The notes under the pieces: model-generated
Database searches by the model: none
What the model was told of the DNA's origin: nothing
The model's input: only the letters and a program-made list of their open reading frames with translations
Part shown: piece by piece, positions 19,767-31,817 of the stretch
How the letters are laid out: each line of letters opens with the position of its first letter
Numbering within the stretch: position 1 is the first letter of the stretch
Made by a program: the position numbers and the translations under genes
Assembly (NCBI RefSeq): GCF_002915575.1
Contig: NZ_PQGD01000004.1
Location: 124,001-188,000 of the forward strand
Direction of reading: 5' to 3'
DNA length: 64,000 nucleotides
Origin: Superficieibacter electus
GTDB lineage: Bacteria; Pseudomonadota; Gammaproteobacteria; Enterobacterales; Enterobacteriaceae

Positions 19767-22655
19767 ATGCCTATTAGCAGCACCTGGTTAAAAGCATTGG
19801 TTGTGTTACTTGCCCTCTGGGCAAATGTCGGTCAGGCAGACACAGGATGGCAGCCGGTACAGGAAACCATCCGTAAAAGCGAAAAAGATCCCCGCCAGTA
19901 TCAGGCTATCCGCCTGGATAACGGCATGGTGGTGTTGCTGGTTTCCGATGCACAGGCGGTAAAATCGCTCTCGGCGCTGGTATTGCCCGTCGGGTCGCTT
20001 TCCGATCCGGATTCTCATCAGGGTCTCGCGCACTACCTTGAACATATGACGCTGATGGGGTCCAAAAAATACCCGCAGCCGGACAGCCTTGCTGAATTTT
20101 TGAAAATGCACGGCGGTAGTCATAACGCCAGTACCGCGCCGTACCGTACCGCTTATTATCTGGAAGTGGAAAACGATGCGCTTGAAGGTGCAGTCGACCG
20201 TCTGGCGGACGCTATCGCGGCACCGCAGCTGGCGGAGAAATATGCCAGCCGCGAGCGGAATGCGGTTAACGCCGAACTGACGATGGCGCGTTCCCGTGAC
20301 GGTATGCGCATGGCGCAGGTAAGCGCTGAAACCATCAACCCGGCGCACCCTGGTTCACGTTTTTCCGGCGGCAATCTGGAAACGCTGAGCGACAAGCCGG
20401 GAAATCCAGTGCATAAAGCGCTGGTGGAGTTTCGTGACCGCTATTACTCTGCCAACCTGATGAAAGCCGTGGTCTACAGCAATAAACCGTTGCCGGAGCT
20501 GGCGCGAATTGCCGCTGAAACTTATGGTCGGGTACCGAATAAAAACATTACCCGTCCGCAAGTCACCGTACCTGTCGTGACTGACGCGCAAAAAGGATTG
20601 ATTATTCACTACGTGCCCGCGCTGCCGCGTAAAGCGCTGCGCGTGGAATTTCGCATCGACAATAATACCGCCCAGTTTCGTAGTAAAACCGATGAGCTGG
20701 TGACCTATCTGATAGGCAACCGCAGTCCGGGAACCCTTTCTGACTGGTTACAGGAACAGGGGCTGGTTGAAGGTATTCGTGCAGATTCCGATCCCATCGT
20801 CAACGGTAACAGTGGCGTGCTGGCTATTTCTGCCACCCTGACCGATAAAGGGCTGGCGCACCGTGATGAAGTGGTTGCGGCGATTTTCAGTTACCTCAAC
20901 CTGCTGCGTGAGAAAGGCGTGGATAAACGCTACTTTGATGAACTGGCGCACGTACTGGATCTCGACTTCCGCTATCCGTCGATTACCCGTGATATGAGCT
21001 ACGTTGAGTGGCTGGCCGACACCATGATCCGTGTGCCGGTTGAACATACTCTTGATGCGGTAAACATTGCCGATAAATACGATCCAGACGCGATTAAAGC
21101 GCGTCTGGCAATGATGACCCCGCAAAATGCCCGCATCTGGTACATCAGCCCGGATGAGCCGCATAACAAAACGGCCTATTTCGTTAATGCGCCCTATCAG
21201 GTCGATAAAATTAGCGACAAGAGATTCGCCGACTGGCAGCAAAAAGCCAGCGCCATCGCCCTTAAGCTGCCGGAACTGAACCCCTACATTCCGGATGATT
21301 TCACCTTAATTAAGGCGGATAAAAACTATACTCGTCCTGAGCTTATCGTCGATGAGCCGGCGCTGCGCGTGTTGTATATGCCAAGCCGCTACTTCGCCAG
21401 CGAACCGAAAGCCGACGTTTCCGTGGTACTGCGTAATCCACAGGCGATGGACAGTGCCCGTAATCAGGTCATGTTCGCGCTCAATGATTACATGGCAGGC
21501 ATTGCTCTTGATCAGTTAAGCAATCAGGCGTCGGTGGGGGGCATCAGTTTCTCCACCAATGCCAACAACGGGTTGATGGTCAACGCTGACGGGTATACGC
21601 AGCGGCTGCCGAAACTCTTTGCCACGCTGCTCGACGGTTATTTCAGCTTTACCCCCACGGAAGACCAGCTTGCGCAGGCGAAATCCTGGTACACGCAAAT
21701 GATGGATTCAGCCGAGAAAGGCAAGGCGTATGAACAAGCAATCATGCCGGTGCAAATGCTCTCGCAAGTGCCGTACTTCCAGCGTGAAGAGCGTCGTGCG
21801 CTGCTGCCTTCCATCACCCTGAAAGAGGTGATGGCGTATCGTGAAACACTGAAAAAAGGCGCGCGTCCGGAATTCCTGGTGCTCGGTAATCTCTCGGTCG
21901 ATCAGGCTAAATCACTGGCCCGCCAGGTGCAGCAACAGCTCGGCACCCAGGGGAATGAGTGGTGTCGTAACAAAGAAGTGGTTGTCGATAAACCACAGTC
22001 GGTGATCTTTGAAAAAGCGGGCAGCAGTACTGACTCGGCGCTCGGCGCGGTGTTTGTACCGGCCAGCACCGATGAATACAGCAGTGCCGCCGCCAGCGCG
22101 CTACTGGGACAAATCGTTCAGCCGTGGTTCTACAGTCAGTTACGCACGGAAGAACAGCTTGGCTACGCCGTCTTTGCTTTCCCGATGAGCGTTGGTCGCC
22201 AGTGGGGAATGGGATTCCTGCTGCAAAGCAACGACAAGCAGCCCTCGTACCTGTGGGAGCGTTATAAAGCCTTCTTCCCGACCGCAGAAGAAAAACTGCG
22301 TGCCATGAAGCCGGAAGAGTTCGCTCAGATCCAGCAGGCGGTAGTGGCGCAAATGCGTGAAGCGCCGCAAACGCTGGATGAAGAAGCCTCTAAACTCAGT
22401 AAAGATTTTGATCGCGGCAACCTGAAGTTTGACTCGCGGGAAAAAATTATTGCCGAGGTCAAATTGCTGACGCCGCAAAAATTAGCCGATTTCTTTCATC
22501 AAACGGTGGTGAAGCCCCAGGGCATGGCGATATTATCTCAGGTTTCAGGCAGCCAGAGTGGGAAAGCGGAATATGCGCGCCCTGACGGTTGGAAAACCTG
22601 GGAGAGCGTCAGTGCGCTGCAGCAATCCCTGCCTTTGTTGAGAGAGAATGAATGA
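19767..22655 (+). CDS. ptrA: Pitrilysin (protease III), periplasmic zinc metallopeptidase
   Basis: Insulinase-family (M16A) protease that cuts small proteins and peptides below about 7 kDa in the periplasm. The 962 residues equal the E. coli length. A signal peptide ends near A24 (ANVGQA). The inverted zinc motif HXXEH is HYLEH at 89-93, with the distal glutamate expected in the ERNAVNAEL region. The stop overlaps the recB start in an ATGA junction, though no role in recombination is known. Confidence 0.97.
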   Translation: MPISSTWLKALVVLLALWANVGQADTGWQPVQETIRKSEKDPRQYQAIRLDNGMVVLLVSDAQAVKSLSALVLPVGSLSDPDSHQGLAHYLEHMTLMGSKKYPQPDSLAEFLKMHGGSHNASTAPYRTAYYLEVENDALEGAVDRLADAIAAPQLAEKYASRERNAVNAELTMARSRDGMRMAQVSAETINPAHPGSRFSGGNLETLSDKPGNPVHKALVEFRDRYYSANLMKAVVYSNKPLPELARIAAETYGRVPNKNITRPQVTVPVVTDAQKGLIIHYVPALPRKALRVEFRIDNNTAQFRSKTDELVTYLIGNRSPGTLSDWLQEQGLVEGIRADSDPIVNGNSGVLAISATLTDKGLAHRDEVVAAIFSYLNLLREKGVDKRYFDELAHVLDLDFRYPSITRDMSYVEWLADTMIRVPVEHTLDAVNIADKYDPDAIKARLAMMTPQNARIWYISPDEPHNKTAYFVNAPYQVDKISDKRFADWQQKASAIALKLPELNPYIPDDFTLIKADKNYTRPELIVDEPALRVLYMPSRYFASEPKADVSVVLRNPQAMDSARNQVMFALNDYMAGIALDQLSNQASVGGISFSTNANNGLMVNADGYTQRLPKLFATLLDGYFSFTPTEDQLAQAKSWYTQMMDSAEKGKAYEQAIMPVQMLSQVPYFQREERRALLPSITLKEVMAYRETLKKGARPEFLVLGNLSVDQAKSLARQVQQQLGTQGNEWCRNKEVVVDKPQSVIFEKAGSSTDSALGAVFVPASTDEYSSAAASALLGQIVQPWFYSQLRTEEQLGYAVFAFPMSVGRQWGMGFLLQSNDKQPSYLWERYKAFFPTAEEKLRAMKPEEFAQIQQAVVAQMREAPQTLDEEASKLSKDFDRGNLKFDSREKIIAEVKLLTPQKLADFFHQTVVKPQGMAILSQVSGSQSGKAEYARPDGWKTWESVSALQQSLPLLRENE

Positions 22656-25600
22656 CCGATACCGCTGAGACCCTTGATCCGCTGCGCCTGCCGCTACTCG
22701 GTGAGCGCCTGATTGAAGCCTCGGCGGGAACCGGAAAAACCTTTACCATCGCCGCCCTGTACCTGCGACTTCTGCTGGGGCTGGGCGGCGAGTCCGCTTT
22801 TCCCCGCCCGGTTAACGTTGAAGAACTGCTGGTGGTGACCTTCACCGAAGCCGCCACTGAAGAGCTTCGTGGACGTATTCGCAGCAATATTCATGAGCTG
22901 CGTATTGCCTGCCTGCGCGACACCACTGATAACCCGCTTTATGCCAGCCTGCTGGCCGAAATCCGCGACAAACAGCAGGCGGCAGACATCCTGCTGCTGG
23001 CGGAGCGACAAATGGACGAAGCGGCGGTGTTTACCATCCACGGCTTCTGCCAGCGAATGCTCAGCCTTAACGCGTTTGAATCCGGGATGCTTTTCGAACA
23101 GCAACTGATCGAAGATGAATCCTTGTTACGCTACCAGGCCTGCGCCGATTTCTGGCGGCGTCACTGCTACCCGCTTACGCGCGACATTGCTCAGGTGATC
23201 CACGCCTCGTGGAAAGGGCCGCGCGATCTGCTGGCTTCCATCGATCGCTATCTTCAGGGCGAAGCGCCGAAGATCAAAACGCCGCCTGCGCCGGACGAAA
23301 CCTTGCTCGTTCGGCATCAACAGATCCTTGAGCGTATTACGGCGGTTAAAACGCAGTGGCGTGAGACGGTAGCGGGTCTGGAGGATCTCCTGGAAAACTC
23401 GGGCCTCGATCGGCGTAAGTTTAACCGTGGCAATCAGGGGAAATGGATCGACAAGATCAGCGCCTGGGCTGAAGAAGAGACCACAACCTATCAGCTGCCC
23501 GACGCGCTGGAGAAATTTAGCCAGTCGTTTCTGCGCGAGCGCACCAAAGCGGATGGCGTCGTGCCTGAACATCCACTGTTTGACGAGATTGAAACCCTGC
23601 TGGGCAGCACGCTGACGCTCGACGATCTGGTGATCGCGCAGGCGATGGTGGAGATCCGTGACGCGGTAGCGCGGGAAAAACGTCGCCGTGGAGAGTTAGG
23701 TTTTGACGATATGATCGGACGGCTGGCATCCGCGCTGTATAGCGACAGTGGCGAGGAGCTGGCAGCAGCGATCCGCCAGCGGTTCCCGATCGCCATGATC
23801 GACGAATTTCAGGACACCGATCCGCAACAGTACCGGATATTTCGCCGCATCTGGCGGCACCAGCCTGATACGGCACTGTTACTGATCGGCGATCCGAAAC
23901 AGGCAATTTACGCGTTTCGTGGTGCCGATATTTTTACCTATATGAAAGCCAGAGGCGATGTCAGCGCGCATTATACGCTGGACACCAACTGGCGATCTGC
24001 GCCGGGGATGGTGGAGAGCGTCAACCGGCTTTTCAGTCTGACCGACAACCCGTTTATGTTTCGCGATATACCGTTTAAGCCGGTACACGCTGCGCCAAAA
24101 AATAAGGGCCTGCGTTTTGAACTGAACGGCAAGACGCAACCTGCGATGAACGTCTGGCTTTTGCCGGGGGAAGGTATTGGCGCGGGGGATTATCAAACCA
24201 GCATGGCGCAAATCTGCGCTGCGCAAATTCGTGACTGGCTGATTGCCGGGCAGCAATCGCGTGCGCTGCTGTGGCATGGCAATCGCTCGCGCCCGGTGCG
24301 CGCGTCGGATATTACCGTGCTGGTACGCAGCCGTCAGGAAGCCGCACTAATCCGCGACGCGCTCAACATGCTGGCGATCCCGTCGGTATATCTTTCCAAT
24401 CGCGACAGTGTGTTTGAAACGCCGGAAGCGCAGGAGCTGCTGTGGCTGCTTCAGGCGGTGCTGGCTCCAGAGCGGGAAAATGCCCTGCGCAGCGCGCTGG
24501 CGACCGCCATGCTGGGACTGAACGCACAGGATATTGAGCGGCTGAATCTGGATGAGCACGCATGGGATGCGGTGGTGGAAGAGTTTACCGCCTATCGTCA
24601 ACAGTGGCAGACTCGCGGCGTTATGCCCATGCTGCGTGCATTGATGTCGCAACGTCATATTGCCGAAAACCTGCTGGCGACGCCCGGCGGCGAGCGGCGG
24701 CTGACAGATATTTTGCACATCAGCGAGCTGTTGCAGGAGGCCGGGACGCAGCTGGAAAGCGAGTATGCGCTGGTACGCTGGCTGGCGCAGCACATTGCTG
24801 AACCGGATACCAACGCCTCCAGTCAGCAGATGCGGCTGGAGAGCGACAAGCATCTGGTGCAGATTGTGACGATTCACAAATCGAAAGGGCTGGAGTATCC
24901 GCTGGTCTGGCTACCGTTTATTGCCCGCTACCGCAAACAGGAGCAGGCGTTTTATCACGATCGCCGCTCCTTTGAAGCGGTGCTGGATCTTAATCACAGC
25001 GATGAAAGTCTGGAGCTGGCAGAAGCCGAGCGGCTGGCGGAGGATTTACGCCTTTTGTACGTGGCGCTCACCCGGGCTATCTGGCATTGCAGTCTCGGCA
25101 TTGCGCCGTTAACCAGTCGCCGGAGCGACAAACCGGGCGACACCGATCTTCATCATAGTGCGCTGGGCCGCCTGATCCAGAAAGGCGAGGCCAGGGATGC
25201 CGCGGGGCTGGCCGCCTGCGTGCAGGCGCTTTGTAATGATGATATTGCGCTTTGTACGCCCGATGCGCCGGATAACAGCCGCTGGCAGGCTCCGCCAACC
25301 CCACAGGACGCGCTTGCCGCGCGGCAGGTGCAACGCAGGATGGCGGATGAGTGGCGGGTGACCAGTTATTCCGGCCTGCAACAGCGTGGGCACAGCGTGG
25401 CGCAGGATCTCCTGCCGCGCCTCGACATTGATGCCGCGGGGGTAAGTGAAGTGACTGAAGAGCCTGTGCTGACTCCGCATCAGTTTCCGCGCGGCGCATC
25501 ACCAGGCACGTTTTTGCACAGCCTGTTTGAAGATCTCGATTTTACCCGTCCTGTTGAAAACGACTGGGTGCGGGAAAAACTCGTGCTGGCTGGCTTCGAC

Positions 25601-26194
25601 GAGCAGTGGGAGCCGGTACTGACTGCGTGGATCGCGACCATTCTCAATGCACCGTTAACGCCAGAGGGGATTTCGCTCAGTCAGCTTCCGGCCAAAGAGA
25701 GACAGGTGGAGCTGGAGTTTTATCTGCCTATTAATCAGACCCTCAGTGCGCCTGCGCTGGATGCGCTTATGCGGCGTTTCGATCCCTTATCCGCAGGCTG
25801 TCCGCCGCTGGACTTCCGCCAGGTACGCGGTATGCTCAAGGGGTTTATCGATTTGGTTTTCCGTCATAACGGGCGCTATTATCTGCTGGATTATAAATCC
25901 AACTGGCTGGGTGAAAGCGGCGAAGCCTATACGCAACAGGCGATGGCGCAGGCAATGCAGAGCCATCGTTACGACCTGCAATATCAGCTTTACAGCCTGG
26001 CGTTGCACCGCTTTTTGCGCCACCGTCTGGCTGACTATGATTACGAGCGCCACTTTGGCGGCGTTATTTATCTCTTTTTACGCGGTATTGACGGTCAGCA
26101 GCCGCAGCAGGGAATTTTCACCACCCGGCCCGATCCACACTTGATCGACGCGCTTGATGACCTGTTTGCCACTGAGAAAGAGGAGCTGGCGTAA
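22652..26194 (+). CDS. recB: Exodeoxyribonuclease V beta chain RecB
   Basis: 3'-5' helicase and the only nuclease of RecBCD; loads RecA after Chi. The 1180 residues equal E. coli RecB. Walker A is [11 protein letters not shown] with K29. The Walker B/Q region reads [14 protein letters not shown], and the late helicase motif is [19 protein letters not shown]. The C-terminal nuclease domain keeps the D-Y-K centre in [10 protein letters not shown] (about D1080/K1082). Start and stop overlap ptrA (4 nt) and recD (1 nt). Confidence 0.97.
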   Translation: MTDTAETLDPLRLPLLGERLIEASAGTGKTFTIAALYLRLLLGLGGESAFPRPVNVEELLVVTFTEAATEELRGRIRSNIHELRIACLRDTTDNPLYASLLAEIRDKQQAADILLLAERQMDEAAVFTIHGFCQRMLSLNAFESGMLFEQQLIEDESLLRYQACADFWRRHCYPLTRDIAQVIHASWKGPRDLLASIDRYLQGEAPKIKTPPAPDETLLVRHQQILERITAVKTQWRETVAGLEDLLENSGLDRRKFNRGNQGKWIDKISAWAEEETTTYQLPDALEKFSQSFLRERTKADGVVPEHPLFDEIETLLGSTLTLDDLVIAQAMVEIRDAVAREKRRRGELGFDDMIGRLASALYSDSGEELAAAIRQRFPIAMIDEFQDTDPQQYRIFRRIWRHQPDTALLLIGDPKQAIYAFRGADIFTYMKARGDVSAHYTLDTNWRSAPGMVESVNRLFSLTDNPFMFRDIPFKPVHAAPKNKGLRFELNGKTQPAMNVWLLPGEGIGAGDYQTSMAQICAAQIRDWLIAGQQSRALLWHGNRSRPVRASDITVLVRSRQEAALIRDALNMLAIPSVYLSNRDSVFETPEAQELLWLLQAVLAPERENALRSALATAMLGLNAQDIERLNLDEHAWDAVVEEFTAYRQQWQTRGVMPMLRALMSQRHIAENLLATPGGERRLTDILHISELLQEAGTQLESEYALVRWLAQHIAEPDTNASSQQMRLESDKHLVQIVTIHKSKGLEYPLVWLPFIARYRKQEQAFYHDRRSFEAVLDLNHSDESLELAEAERLAEDLRLLYVALTRAIWHCSLGIAPLTSRRSDKPGDTDLHHSALGRLIQKGEARDAAGLAACVQALCNDDIALCTPDAPDNSRWQAPPTPQDALAARQVQRRMADEWRVTSYSGLQQRGHSVAQDLLPRLDIDAAGVSEVTEEPVLTPHQFPRGASPGTFLHSLFEDLDFTRPVENDWVREKLVLAGFDEQWEPVLTAWIATILNAPLTPEGISLSQLPAKERQVELEFYLPINQTLSAPALDALMRRFDPLSAGCPPLDFRQVRGMLKGFIDLVFRHNGRYYLLDYKSNWLGESGEAYTQQAMAQAMQSHRYDLQYQLYSLALHRFLRHRLADYDYERHFGGVIYLFLRGIDGQQPQQGIFTTRPDPHLIDALDDLFATEKEELA

Positions 26195-28032
26195 TGCATT
26201 TACAGACCCTGTTGCTGGACGCCGTCGCGCATAAACTCTTGCGTCCGCTGGACGTGCAGTTTGCCATGATGGTGGCAGAGCGGGAACATCCGGCAGTGAT
26301 GCTGGCTGCCGCCATTCTTAGCCGTGATGCGGGGGAAGGCCATGTCTGCCTGCCTCTTTCCCGGCTTGCGCCAGACCCGCGTCTGAGCGGGAAGGCGCGG
26401 GAGATATGGACACAACTCTTCGCCTGCGCCGACGTGCCTGATGACTGGGATACACTACTGGCGCAGTCTGCCGCTGTGAGCTGTGATGACCAGCCTGCGC
26501 CCATTATTCTTCGTGACAAGCTGCTTTACCTCAACCGGATGTGGCGTAATGAACTCAGTGTCGCCCGCTTTTTCAGCGAGCAAAATCAGCCGATGGAGGT
26601 GGATGAGACCCGGCTGGCTGAGATCCTTAATACGCTGTTTCCGTCCTCTGACGAGGTGGACTGGCAAAAGGTCGCGGCGGCGGTGGCCCTGACCCGCCGT
26701 ATTTCGGTCATTTCCGGCGGTCCTGGCACGGGTAAAACGACCACGGTAGCAAAGCTGCTGGCGGCGCTGGTCCAGATAGCGGGGCACGAGAAATGCCGTA
26801 TCCGTCTGGCGGCACCGACCGGCAAAGCGGCGGCCCGGCTGACTGAATCCCTCGGGGCGGCCATGCGTCGCCTTCCGCTGTCAGACCAGCAAAAAACGCT
26901 CCTCCCTACCGACGCCAGCACGCTGCACCGCCTGCTTGGCGCGCAGCCTGGTAGCCAGCGGATGCGTTACCACGCGGGCAACCCGCTGCATCTGGACGTG
27001 CTGGTGGTTGATGAAGCGTCAATGATTGACTTGCCGATGATGTCACGTCTGATTGACGCGCTGCCTGCGCATGGGCGAATTATTTTCCTCGGCGATCGCG
27101 ATCAACTGGCCTCGGTAGAAGCTGGCGCGGTGCTGGGCGATATTTGCGCCTGGGTCAACCACGGTTATACGCCTGCCAGGGCCGCTGAGCTTTCGCGTCT
27201 GACTGGCTCAACGGTGCCAGCAGGCGAGCAGAACGGCGCAGGCGCGCTGCGCGACAGTCTGTGCCTGCTACAAAAAAGCTACCGCTTCGGCAGTCAGTCC
27301 GGCATTGGCCAACTGGCGACGGCGGTTAACGGCGGCGATAAACACTTGCTAAAAACCATCTGCACGCAGGCGTTTGAGGATATCGCCCTTAAACCGTTGC
27401 GCACCCAGGATGAATACCAGCTCATGCTGGAGGATGCGTTGAGTGGTTATGCGCACTATCTGGCGTTATTGCGCGAACACGCTGAACCTGAGGCCGTGCT
27501 GACGGCGTTTAGCCAGTTTCAGCTACTCTGTGCGTTGCGTGAAGGGCCATATGGTGTAAGCGGACTCAATGCACAGCTTGAGCAGATGCTGGTGCGCAAG
27601 CGGCATATGACGCTGCCACGTCATGCACGCTGGTATCCGGGAAGACCCGTAATGATAGCCCGTAACGACAGCGCGCTGGGGCTGTTTAATGGCGATATCG
27701 GCGTGGCGCTGGAAGGCGAGCAGGGGATGCGCGTCTGGTTCCCGATGCCTGACGGCACGGTGAAGTCGTTTCACCCGGGGCGTCTGCCGGAGCATGATAC
27801 CGCCTGGGCAATGACGGTACATAAATCCCAGGGATCGGAGTTCGACCATGCCGCGCTGATCCTGCCTGCGCAGAGCATGCCACTGGTGACCCGTGAGCTA
27901 GTGTATACCGCCATTACCCGCGCCCGTCAGCACCTGTCGCTGTATGCTGATGAAAAACTGCTTGCACAGGCCGTCGTCACCCGCACCGAGCGGCGTAGCG
28001 GGCTGACGGCGTTTTTTGCAGCGCTTCGATAA
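26194..28032 (+). CDS. recD: Exodeoxyribonuclease V alpha chain RecD
   Basis: 5'-3' helicase of RecBCD and the fast motor before Chi. The product has 612 residues (E. coli 608). Walker A is [16 protein letters not shown] near residue 175; Walker B is [13 protein letters not shown]; the C-terminal helicase motif is [14 protein letters not shown]. The start ATG shares its A with the recB TAA stop. The recD stop abuts the opposing argA stop with no base between, so the two messages must converge or overlap. Confidence 0.97.
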   Translation: MHLQTLLLDAVAHKLLRPLDVQFAMMVAEREHPAVMLAAAILSRDAGEGHVCLPLSRLAPDPRLSGKAREIWTQLFACADVPDDWDTLLAQSAAVSCDDQPAPIILRDKLLYLNRMWRNELSVARFFSEQNQPMEVDETRLAEILNTLFPSSDEVDWQKVAAAVALTRRISVISGGPGTGKTTTVAKLLAALVQIAGHEKCRIRLAAPTGKAAARLTESLGAAMRRLPLSDQQKTLLPTDASTLHRLLGAQPGSQRMRYHAGNPLHLDVLVVDEASMIDLPMMSRLIDALPAHGRIIFLGDRDQLASVEAGAVLGDICAWVNHGYTPARAAELSRLTGSTVPAGEQNGAGALRDSLCLLQKSYRFGSQSGIGQLATAVNGGDKHLLKTICTQAFEDIALKPLRTQDEYQLMLEDALSGYAHYLALLREHAEPEAVLTAFSQFQLLCALREGPYGVSGLNAQLEQMLVRKRHMTLPRHARWYPGRPVMIARNDSALGLFNGDIGVALEGEQGMRVWFPMPDGTVKSFHPGRLPEHDTAWAMTVHKSQGSEFDHAALILPAQSMPLVTRELVYTAITRARQHLSLYADEKLLAQAVVTRTERRSGLTAFFAALR

Positions 28033-29364
28033 TCAGCCGAGATCGGCCATCAGCACTTTTGAGCGGCGCTGGTAGTTGTACATCTCTTTTTTGCTCTCGG
28101 GCAGCACATCAATATCGACTGGCGTAAAGCCGCGCTCCTGGAACCAGTGAATGCTGCGGGTGGTTAATACAAATAACTTATCCAGACCCATTTGCCTTGC
28201 CTGAGAGGCGATTCTCTCCAGCAGCACTTCGCCGCGGGAAGAACTGCGGTAATCCGGGTGTACCGCGACGCAGGCCATTTCGCCAATTTTCTCTTCCGGG
28301 AAAGGGTAGAGAGCAGCGCAGGCAATAGTCAGATTATCGCGCTGAATAATTGTGAACTTGTCGATCTCCATCTCCAGTTGTTCACGCGAACGGCGTACCA
28401 GAATGCCCTGTTGTTCCAGAGGGCGGATGAGCTCCAGAATCCCGCCAATATCGTTAATGGTCGCGCGGCGGATCTGCTCGGCACTCTCCATGACGATTTG
28501 TGTCCCTATGCCATCGCGGGAGAAGAGTTCCTGCAATAGTGCGCCATTCTCCTGATAGCTGATGAGGTGGCTACGACGCACGCCGCTGCGACAGGCTTTC
28601 AGCGCACCCCGCAGGAAGCGTACGGTGCCGGAGTAATAATCGCCTTCGGCTTCCAGCGCCTCAACACGCGCCTGCGCTTCATTGGGAAATAGCTCAGAGA
28701 TGATCTCGCCCGCGTCGTTATACACCCCTTGTGAGGAGCAGAAACCAATCATCTTTTCGGCCTTGAGTTTACTGGCCAGTTGGGTGGCAATTTCTTCCGA
28801 TGTCAGGTTGAAACTCTCTCCCGTAACGGAGACGGCGACCGGCCCCATCAGGACGATGGCACCACTGTCCAGCTGGCGGTGAATCGCTTCTTCATCAATA
28901 CGGCGAATGCGCCCGCTGTGGCAATAATCCACGCCGTCATCGACTCCCAGCGGCTGCGCGATGATAAAGTTACCGCTCACGACATTAATATGTGCACCTT
29001 GCAGTGGGGTGTTGTTCAGACTCATGGAAAGGCGCGCCGTGATATCCAGTTGCAGCAACCCTGCCGCCTGTTTAACCAGTTCCAGCGTTTTCGCGTCGGT
29101 CACGCGGGTATGCTTGTGATAAACCGGCTCGTGATGATGAGCCGCCAGGTTTGCGTCAATTTGTGGGCGCGCGCCATACACCAGTACCAGACGAATGCCG
29201 AGGCTATGTAGCAGGCCGATGTCATTGACAATACTGGAAAAGTTCTCATGCTCAATGGCTTCGCCGCCCAGCATAATGACGAATGTTTTACCCCGATGAG
29301 CATTAATATAGGGAACGGAATGGCGAAATCCTTCGACCAGTTCGGTTCTGCGTTCCTTAACCAC
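28033..29364 (-). CDS. argA: N-acetylglutamate synthase
   Basis: First committed step of arginine synthesis: acetyl-CoA plus glutamate to N-acetylglutamate. The 443 residues equal E. coli ArgA. The N-terminal two-thirds is an amino-acid-kinase fold ([25 protein letters not shown]) that carries arginine feedback control. The C-terminal third is a GNAT acetyltransferase ([20 protein letters not shown]). Two ARG boxes precede the start, so ArgR repression by arginine is expected. Confidence 0.97.
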   Translation of the reverse strand: MVKERRTELVEGFRHSVPYINAHRGKTFVIMLGGEAIEHENFSSIVNDIGLLHSLGIRLVLVYGARPQIDANLAAHHHEPVYHKHTRVTDAKTLELVKQAAGLLQLDITARLSMSLNNTPLQGAHINVVSGNFIIAQPLGVDDGVDYCHSGRIRRIDEEAIHRQLDSGAIVLMGPVAVSVTGESFNLTSEEIATQLASKLKAEKMIGFCSSQGVYNDAGEIISELFPNEAQARVEALEAEGDYYSGTVRFLRGALKACRSGVRRSHLISYQENGALLQELFSRDGIGTQIVMESAEQIRRATINDIGGILELIRPLEQQGILVRRSREQLEMEIDKFTIIQRDNLTIACAALYPFPEEKIGEMACVAVHPDYRSSSRGEVLLERIASQARQMGLDKLFVLTTRSIHWFQERGFTPVDIDVLPESKKEMYNYQRRSKVLMADLG

Positions 29365-29376
29365 GGCAGCATCCTC

Positions 29377-29394
29377 AATGAATTATTATTCGTA
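29377..29394. promoter_or_regulatory. ARG box 1 (ArgR operator) of argA
   Basis: The 18-mer AATGAATTATTATTCGTA matches the ARG box consensus WNTGAATWWWWATTCANW except at one position. It starts 13 bases before the argA ATG and is followed after three bases by a second box, the classic tandem spacing for an ArgR hexamer. Confidence 0.85.
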
Positions 29395-29397
29395 ATT

Positions 29398-29415
29398 TAT
29401 GTATTTTTATTCTGT
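29398..29415. promoter_or_regulatory. ARG box 2 (ArgR operator) of argA
   Basis: TATGTATTTTTATTCTGT fits the ARG box consensus with two mismatches. The three-base distance from box 1 supports both as one operator, probably overlapping the argA promoter. Confidence 0.8.
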
Positions 29416-29592
29416 TTTGCCGTCGGGTGCAAGTCAAAATTCAGCCTGGTGGTTAGAATTATCTCAAACCAGACGCTGTCCGAAAAAGAATGTTTACCCT
29501 TTTAAGGGTGACAGCGTATGCGCCATTGGTTAAAGTTTTCGGTCAATTTGGACGTTCTTATAATTAGTTACGATAATTTGCCTGGGAATTGC

Positions 29593-30846
29593 ATGTCGGG
29601 AAGCAAATCAGCATTAAGCCGCCGCCGTTTACTACAGGGCGCAGGAGCCATGTGGATCTTAAGCGTCAGCCAAACCAGTTTCGCTGCCGTGAGTCAGGTC
29701 GTGGCAGTGCGCGTCTGGCCTGCGTCGACGTATACACGCGTGACTATCGAATCCAACAAGATGCTGAAATACCGTCAGTTCGCTCTCAGCAATCCCGAAA
29801 GGCTGGTGGTTGATCTGGAAGGCGTCAACTTGAACTCGGTACTCAAAGGCATGAGTGCGCAGATCCGCAGCGACGATCCTTTTATTCAGTCCGCACGTGT
29901 CGGGCAGTTTGACCCGCAAACCGTGCGGATGGTATTTGAACTCAAGCAGAATATTAAACCGCAGCTCTTTGCGCTGGCACCGGTTGCCGGATTTAAAGAA
30001 CGTCTGGTGATGGATCTTTATCCGGCGAACGCACAGGATATTCAGGACCCGTTACTGGCGCTGCTGGAAGATTATAATAAAGGCGATCTGGAGAAACAGG
30101 TGCCGCCAGCGCAGAGCGGCCCTCAGCCGGGTAAGGCTGGTCGCGACAGGCCGATTGTGATTATGCTTGACCCTGGCCACGGCGGGGAAGACTCCGGTGC
30201 GGTGGGGAAATACCGCACCCGCGAAAAAGACGTGGTGCTACAAATCGCTCGCCGCCTGCGCGCGCTTATTGAGAAAGAAGGCAATATGAAAGCCTTTATG
30301 ACGCGCAATGAAGATGTCTTTATTCCACTGAAAGTCCGCGTGGCGAAGGCGCAGAAGCAGCGTGCCGACCTTTTTGTTTCTATTCATGCGGATGCCTTCA
30401 CCAGTCGCCAGCCGCATGGTTCTTCGGTATTTGCCCTCTCCACCAAAGGCGCGACCAGTACCGCCGCTAAATACCTCGCTCAAACCCAGAACGCCGCCGA
30501 CTTAATCGGCGGGGTAAGCAAAAGTGGCGATCGCTATCTCGACCATACGATGTTCGATATGGTGCAGTCCCTGACCATTAGCGACAGCCTGAAGTTTGGG
30601 AAGGAAGTGCTGAATAAGCTGGGTAAGGTCAATAGCCTGCATAAAAATAGCGTCGAGCAGGCGGGTTTTGCGGTGCTTAAAGCGCCGGATATTCCTTCGA
30701 TTCTGGTCGAGACTGCGTTTATCAGTAACGTCGAAGAAGAACGTAAGCTGAAGACGGCGGCCTTTCAGCAGGAAGTTGCTGAATCTATTCTGGCCGGGAT
30801 TAAAGCCTATTTTGCTGATGGGGCAAGACTGGCGAGAAGGGGGTAA
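29593..30846 (+). CDS. amiC: N-acetylmuramoyl-L-alanine amidase AmiC
   Basis: Zinc amidase that splits septal peptidoglycan during daughter-cell separation; activated by NlpD. The 417 residues equal E. coli AmiC. A twin-arginine signal ([19 protein letters not shown]) ends near residue 31. An AMIN targeting domain follows (to about 150), then the Amidase_3 domain with the zinc ligands in [15 protein letters not shown] and FVSIHADAF and the catalytic glutamate in [11 protein letters not shown] frame extension to 29518 lacks family support; [12 protein letters not shown] is the family start. It diverges from argA. Confidence 0.97.
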   Translation: MSGSKSALSRRRLLQGAGAMWILSVSQTSFAAVSQVVAVRVWPASTYTRVTIESNKMLKYRQFALSNPERLVVDLEGVNLNSVLKGMSAQIRSDDPFIQSARVGQFDPQTVRMVFELKQNIKPQLFALAPVAGFKERLVMDLYPANAQDIQDPLLALLEDYNKGDLEKQVPPAQSGPQPGKAGRDRPIVIMLDPGHGGEDSGAVGKYRTREKDVVLQIARRLRALIEKEGNMKAFMTRNEDVFIPLKVRVAKAQKQRADLFVSIHADAFTSRQPHGSSVFALSTKGATSTAAKYLAQTQNAADLIGGVSKSGDRYLDHTMFDMVQSLTISDSLKFGKEVLNKLGKVNSLHKNSVEQAGFAVLKAPDIPSILVETAFISNVEEERKLKTAAFQQEVAESILAGIKAYFADGARLARRG

Positions 30847-30976
30847 CGTCTGACGGTATTTAGTCAGAATACCTTACCAATATACCCTCTGTTACATCAA
30901 GGAAATAGTTACCCTACTTTGTCGCTTGTTTAGGGTGACAACAGTGTAGTCGGATAAATTAACAGGAGAGTAAGAC

Positions 30977-31765
30977 ATGATGGACAATAACCGACAAGAT
31001 GAGAATGTGCAGACAGATAATTATGATCCTTCTCTTAGGCCGACAACGTATGCAGGTCAGGGACCACAATTTATGGGATGGGCCGCATCAAGACATTTTT
31101 ACTACGATGTCGATCTGAAATTAGCAAGGCGTTATAACGAGAATTACAAAGGCGAGCGAAAGATGATCATTGGCTTAGTAATTAGCGCCCTTATTACGGG
31201 CAGCCTGAGCATATGGTTATTTTCCCTCGGAGGTATAGGACTCATACTGCTTGGCATCGTCGCAGCAGTCATTGGCTTACTGTCGATTTTGATGGCCTTT
31301 ATTGGCATAAAGCGAGCCGCAACACCGACTGCTCTGCTAAAACGCGGTGTTTTGAACGCTGGTATTGTGGCTCAAATCGACCCTGATGGAGTTGGTATCC
31401 TGGTTTTAGCAGAAACCACAGAAAATACCGAAATACACTGGGGATTATGCAGCGTAAAATTTAAGGAATTACCACCTGTCCATAACCGAAAAATAGGGGA
31501 ACGTGTTCCGGTAACCTGCGCCTATGGTGCTGCATGGGGAAAAGAATATTGTACAAGTATCATGCCCAGTCTTATCGCCTGGGGAACCGATAGTCGTGAA
31601 GTTATTCAACAGGCTATCAACGCTATCAGTGAGACCGAGTGGAATGCGCTGGAAAAAAGTATTGAACAGTACGATTTTAAGCCGGAATATTCAGACGAAG
31701 AACAACTTAGGCAACTGACTGCGGAAGAAATGATTGGTTTAAGCTTAATAAATCGCAATCATTGA
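30977..31765 (+). CDS. Membrane protein of unknown function, possibly DUF3239
   Basis: A 262-residue protein that I cannot assign with confidence. Residues 1-55 are polar and glutamine/asparagine-rich. Two adjacent hydrophobic segments follow (about 58-80 and 82-104, including GLVISALITGSLSIWLFSLG), then a soluble C domain with AEIHWGLC-like and SLIAWGTDSREVIQQAINAI stretches. The phrase pattern around AWGTDSREV recalls DUF3239, seen mainly in actinobacteria; this is from memory. An AGGAG ribosome site lies eight bases before the first of two ATG codons. Codon use is more AT-rich than in amiC. It is followed at once by a terminator, so it forms a single-gene unit in an accessory stretch. Confidence 0.65.
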   Translation: MMDNNRQDENVQTDNYDPSLRPTTYAGQGPQFMGWAASRHFYYDVDLKLARRYNENYKGERKMIIGLVISALITGSLSIWLFSLGGIGLILLGIVAAVIGLLSILMAFIGIKRAATPTALLKRGVLNAGIVAQIDPDGVGILVLAETTENTEIHWGLCSVKFKELPPVHNRKIGERVPVTCAYGAAWGKEYCTSIMPSLIAWGTDSREVIQQAINAISETEWNALEKSIEQYDFKPEYSDEEQLRQLTAEEMIGLSLINRNH

Positions 31766-31776
31766 TGATCTGACAG

Positions 31777-31817
31777 GGTGTGGACTGTATGAGGAAAAAC
31801 TCGTCCACACCTTTTTT
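31777..31817 (+). terminator. Terminator of the membrane-protein gene
   Basis: The arms GGTGTGGAC (31777-31785) and GTCCACACC (31803-31811) enclose a 17-base loop and are followed by six T. Confidence 0.85.
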
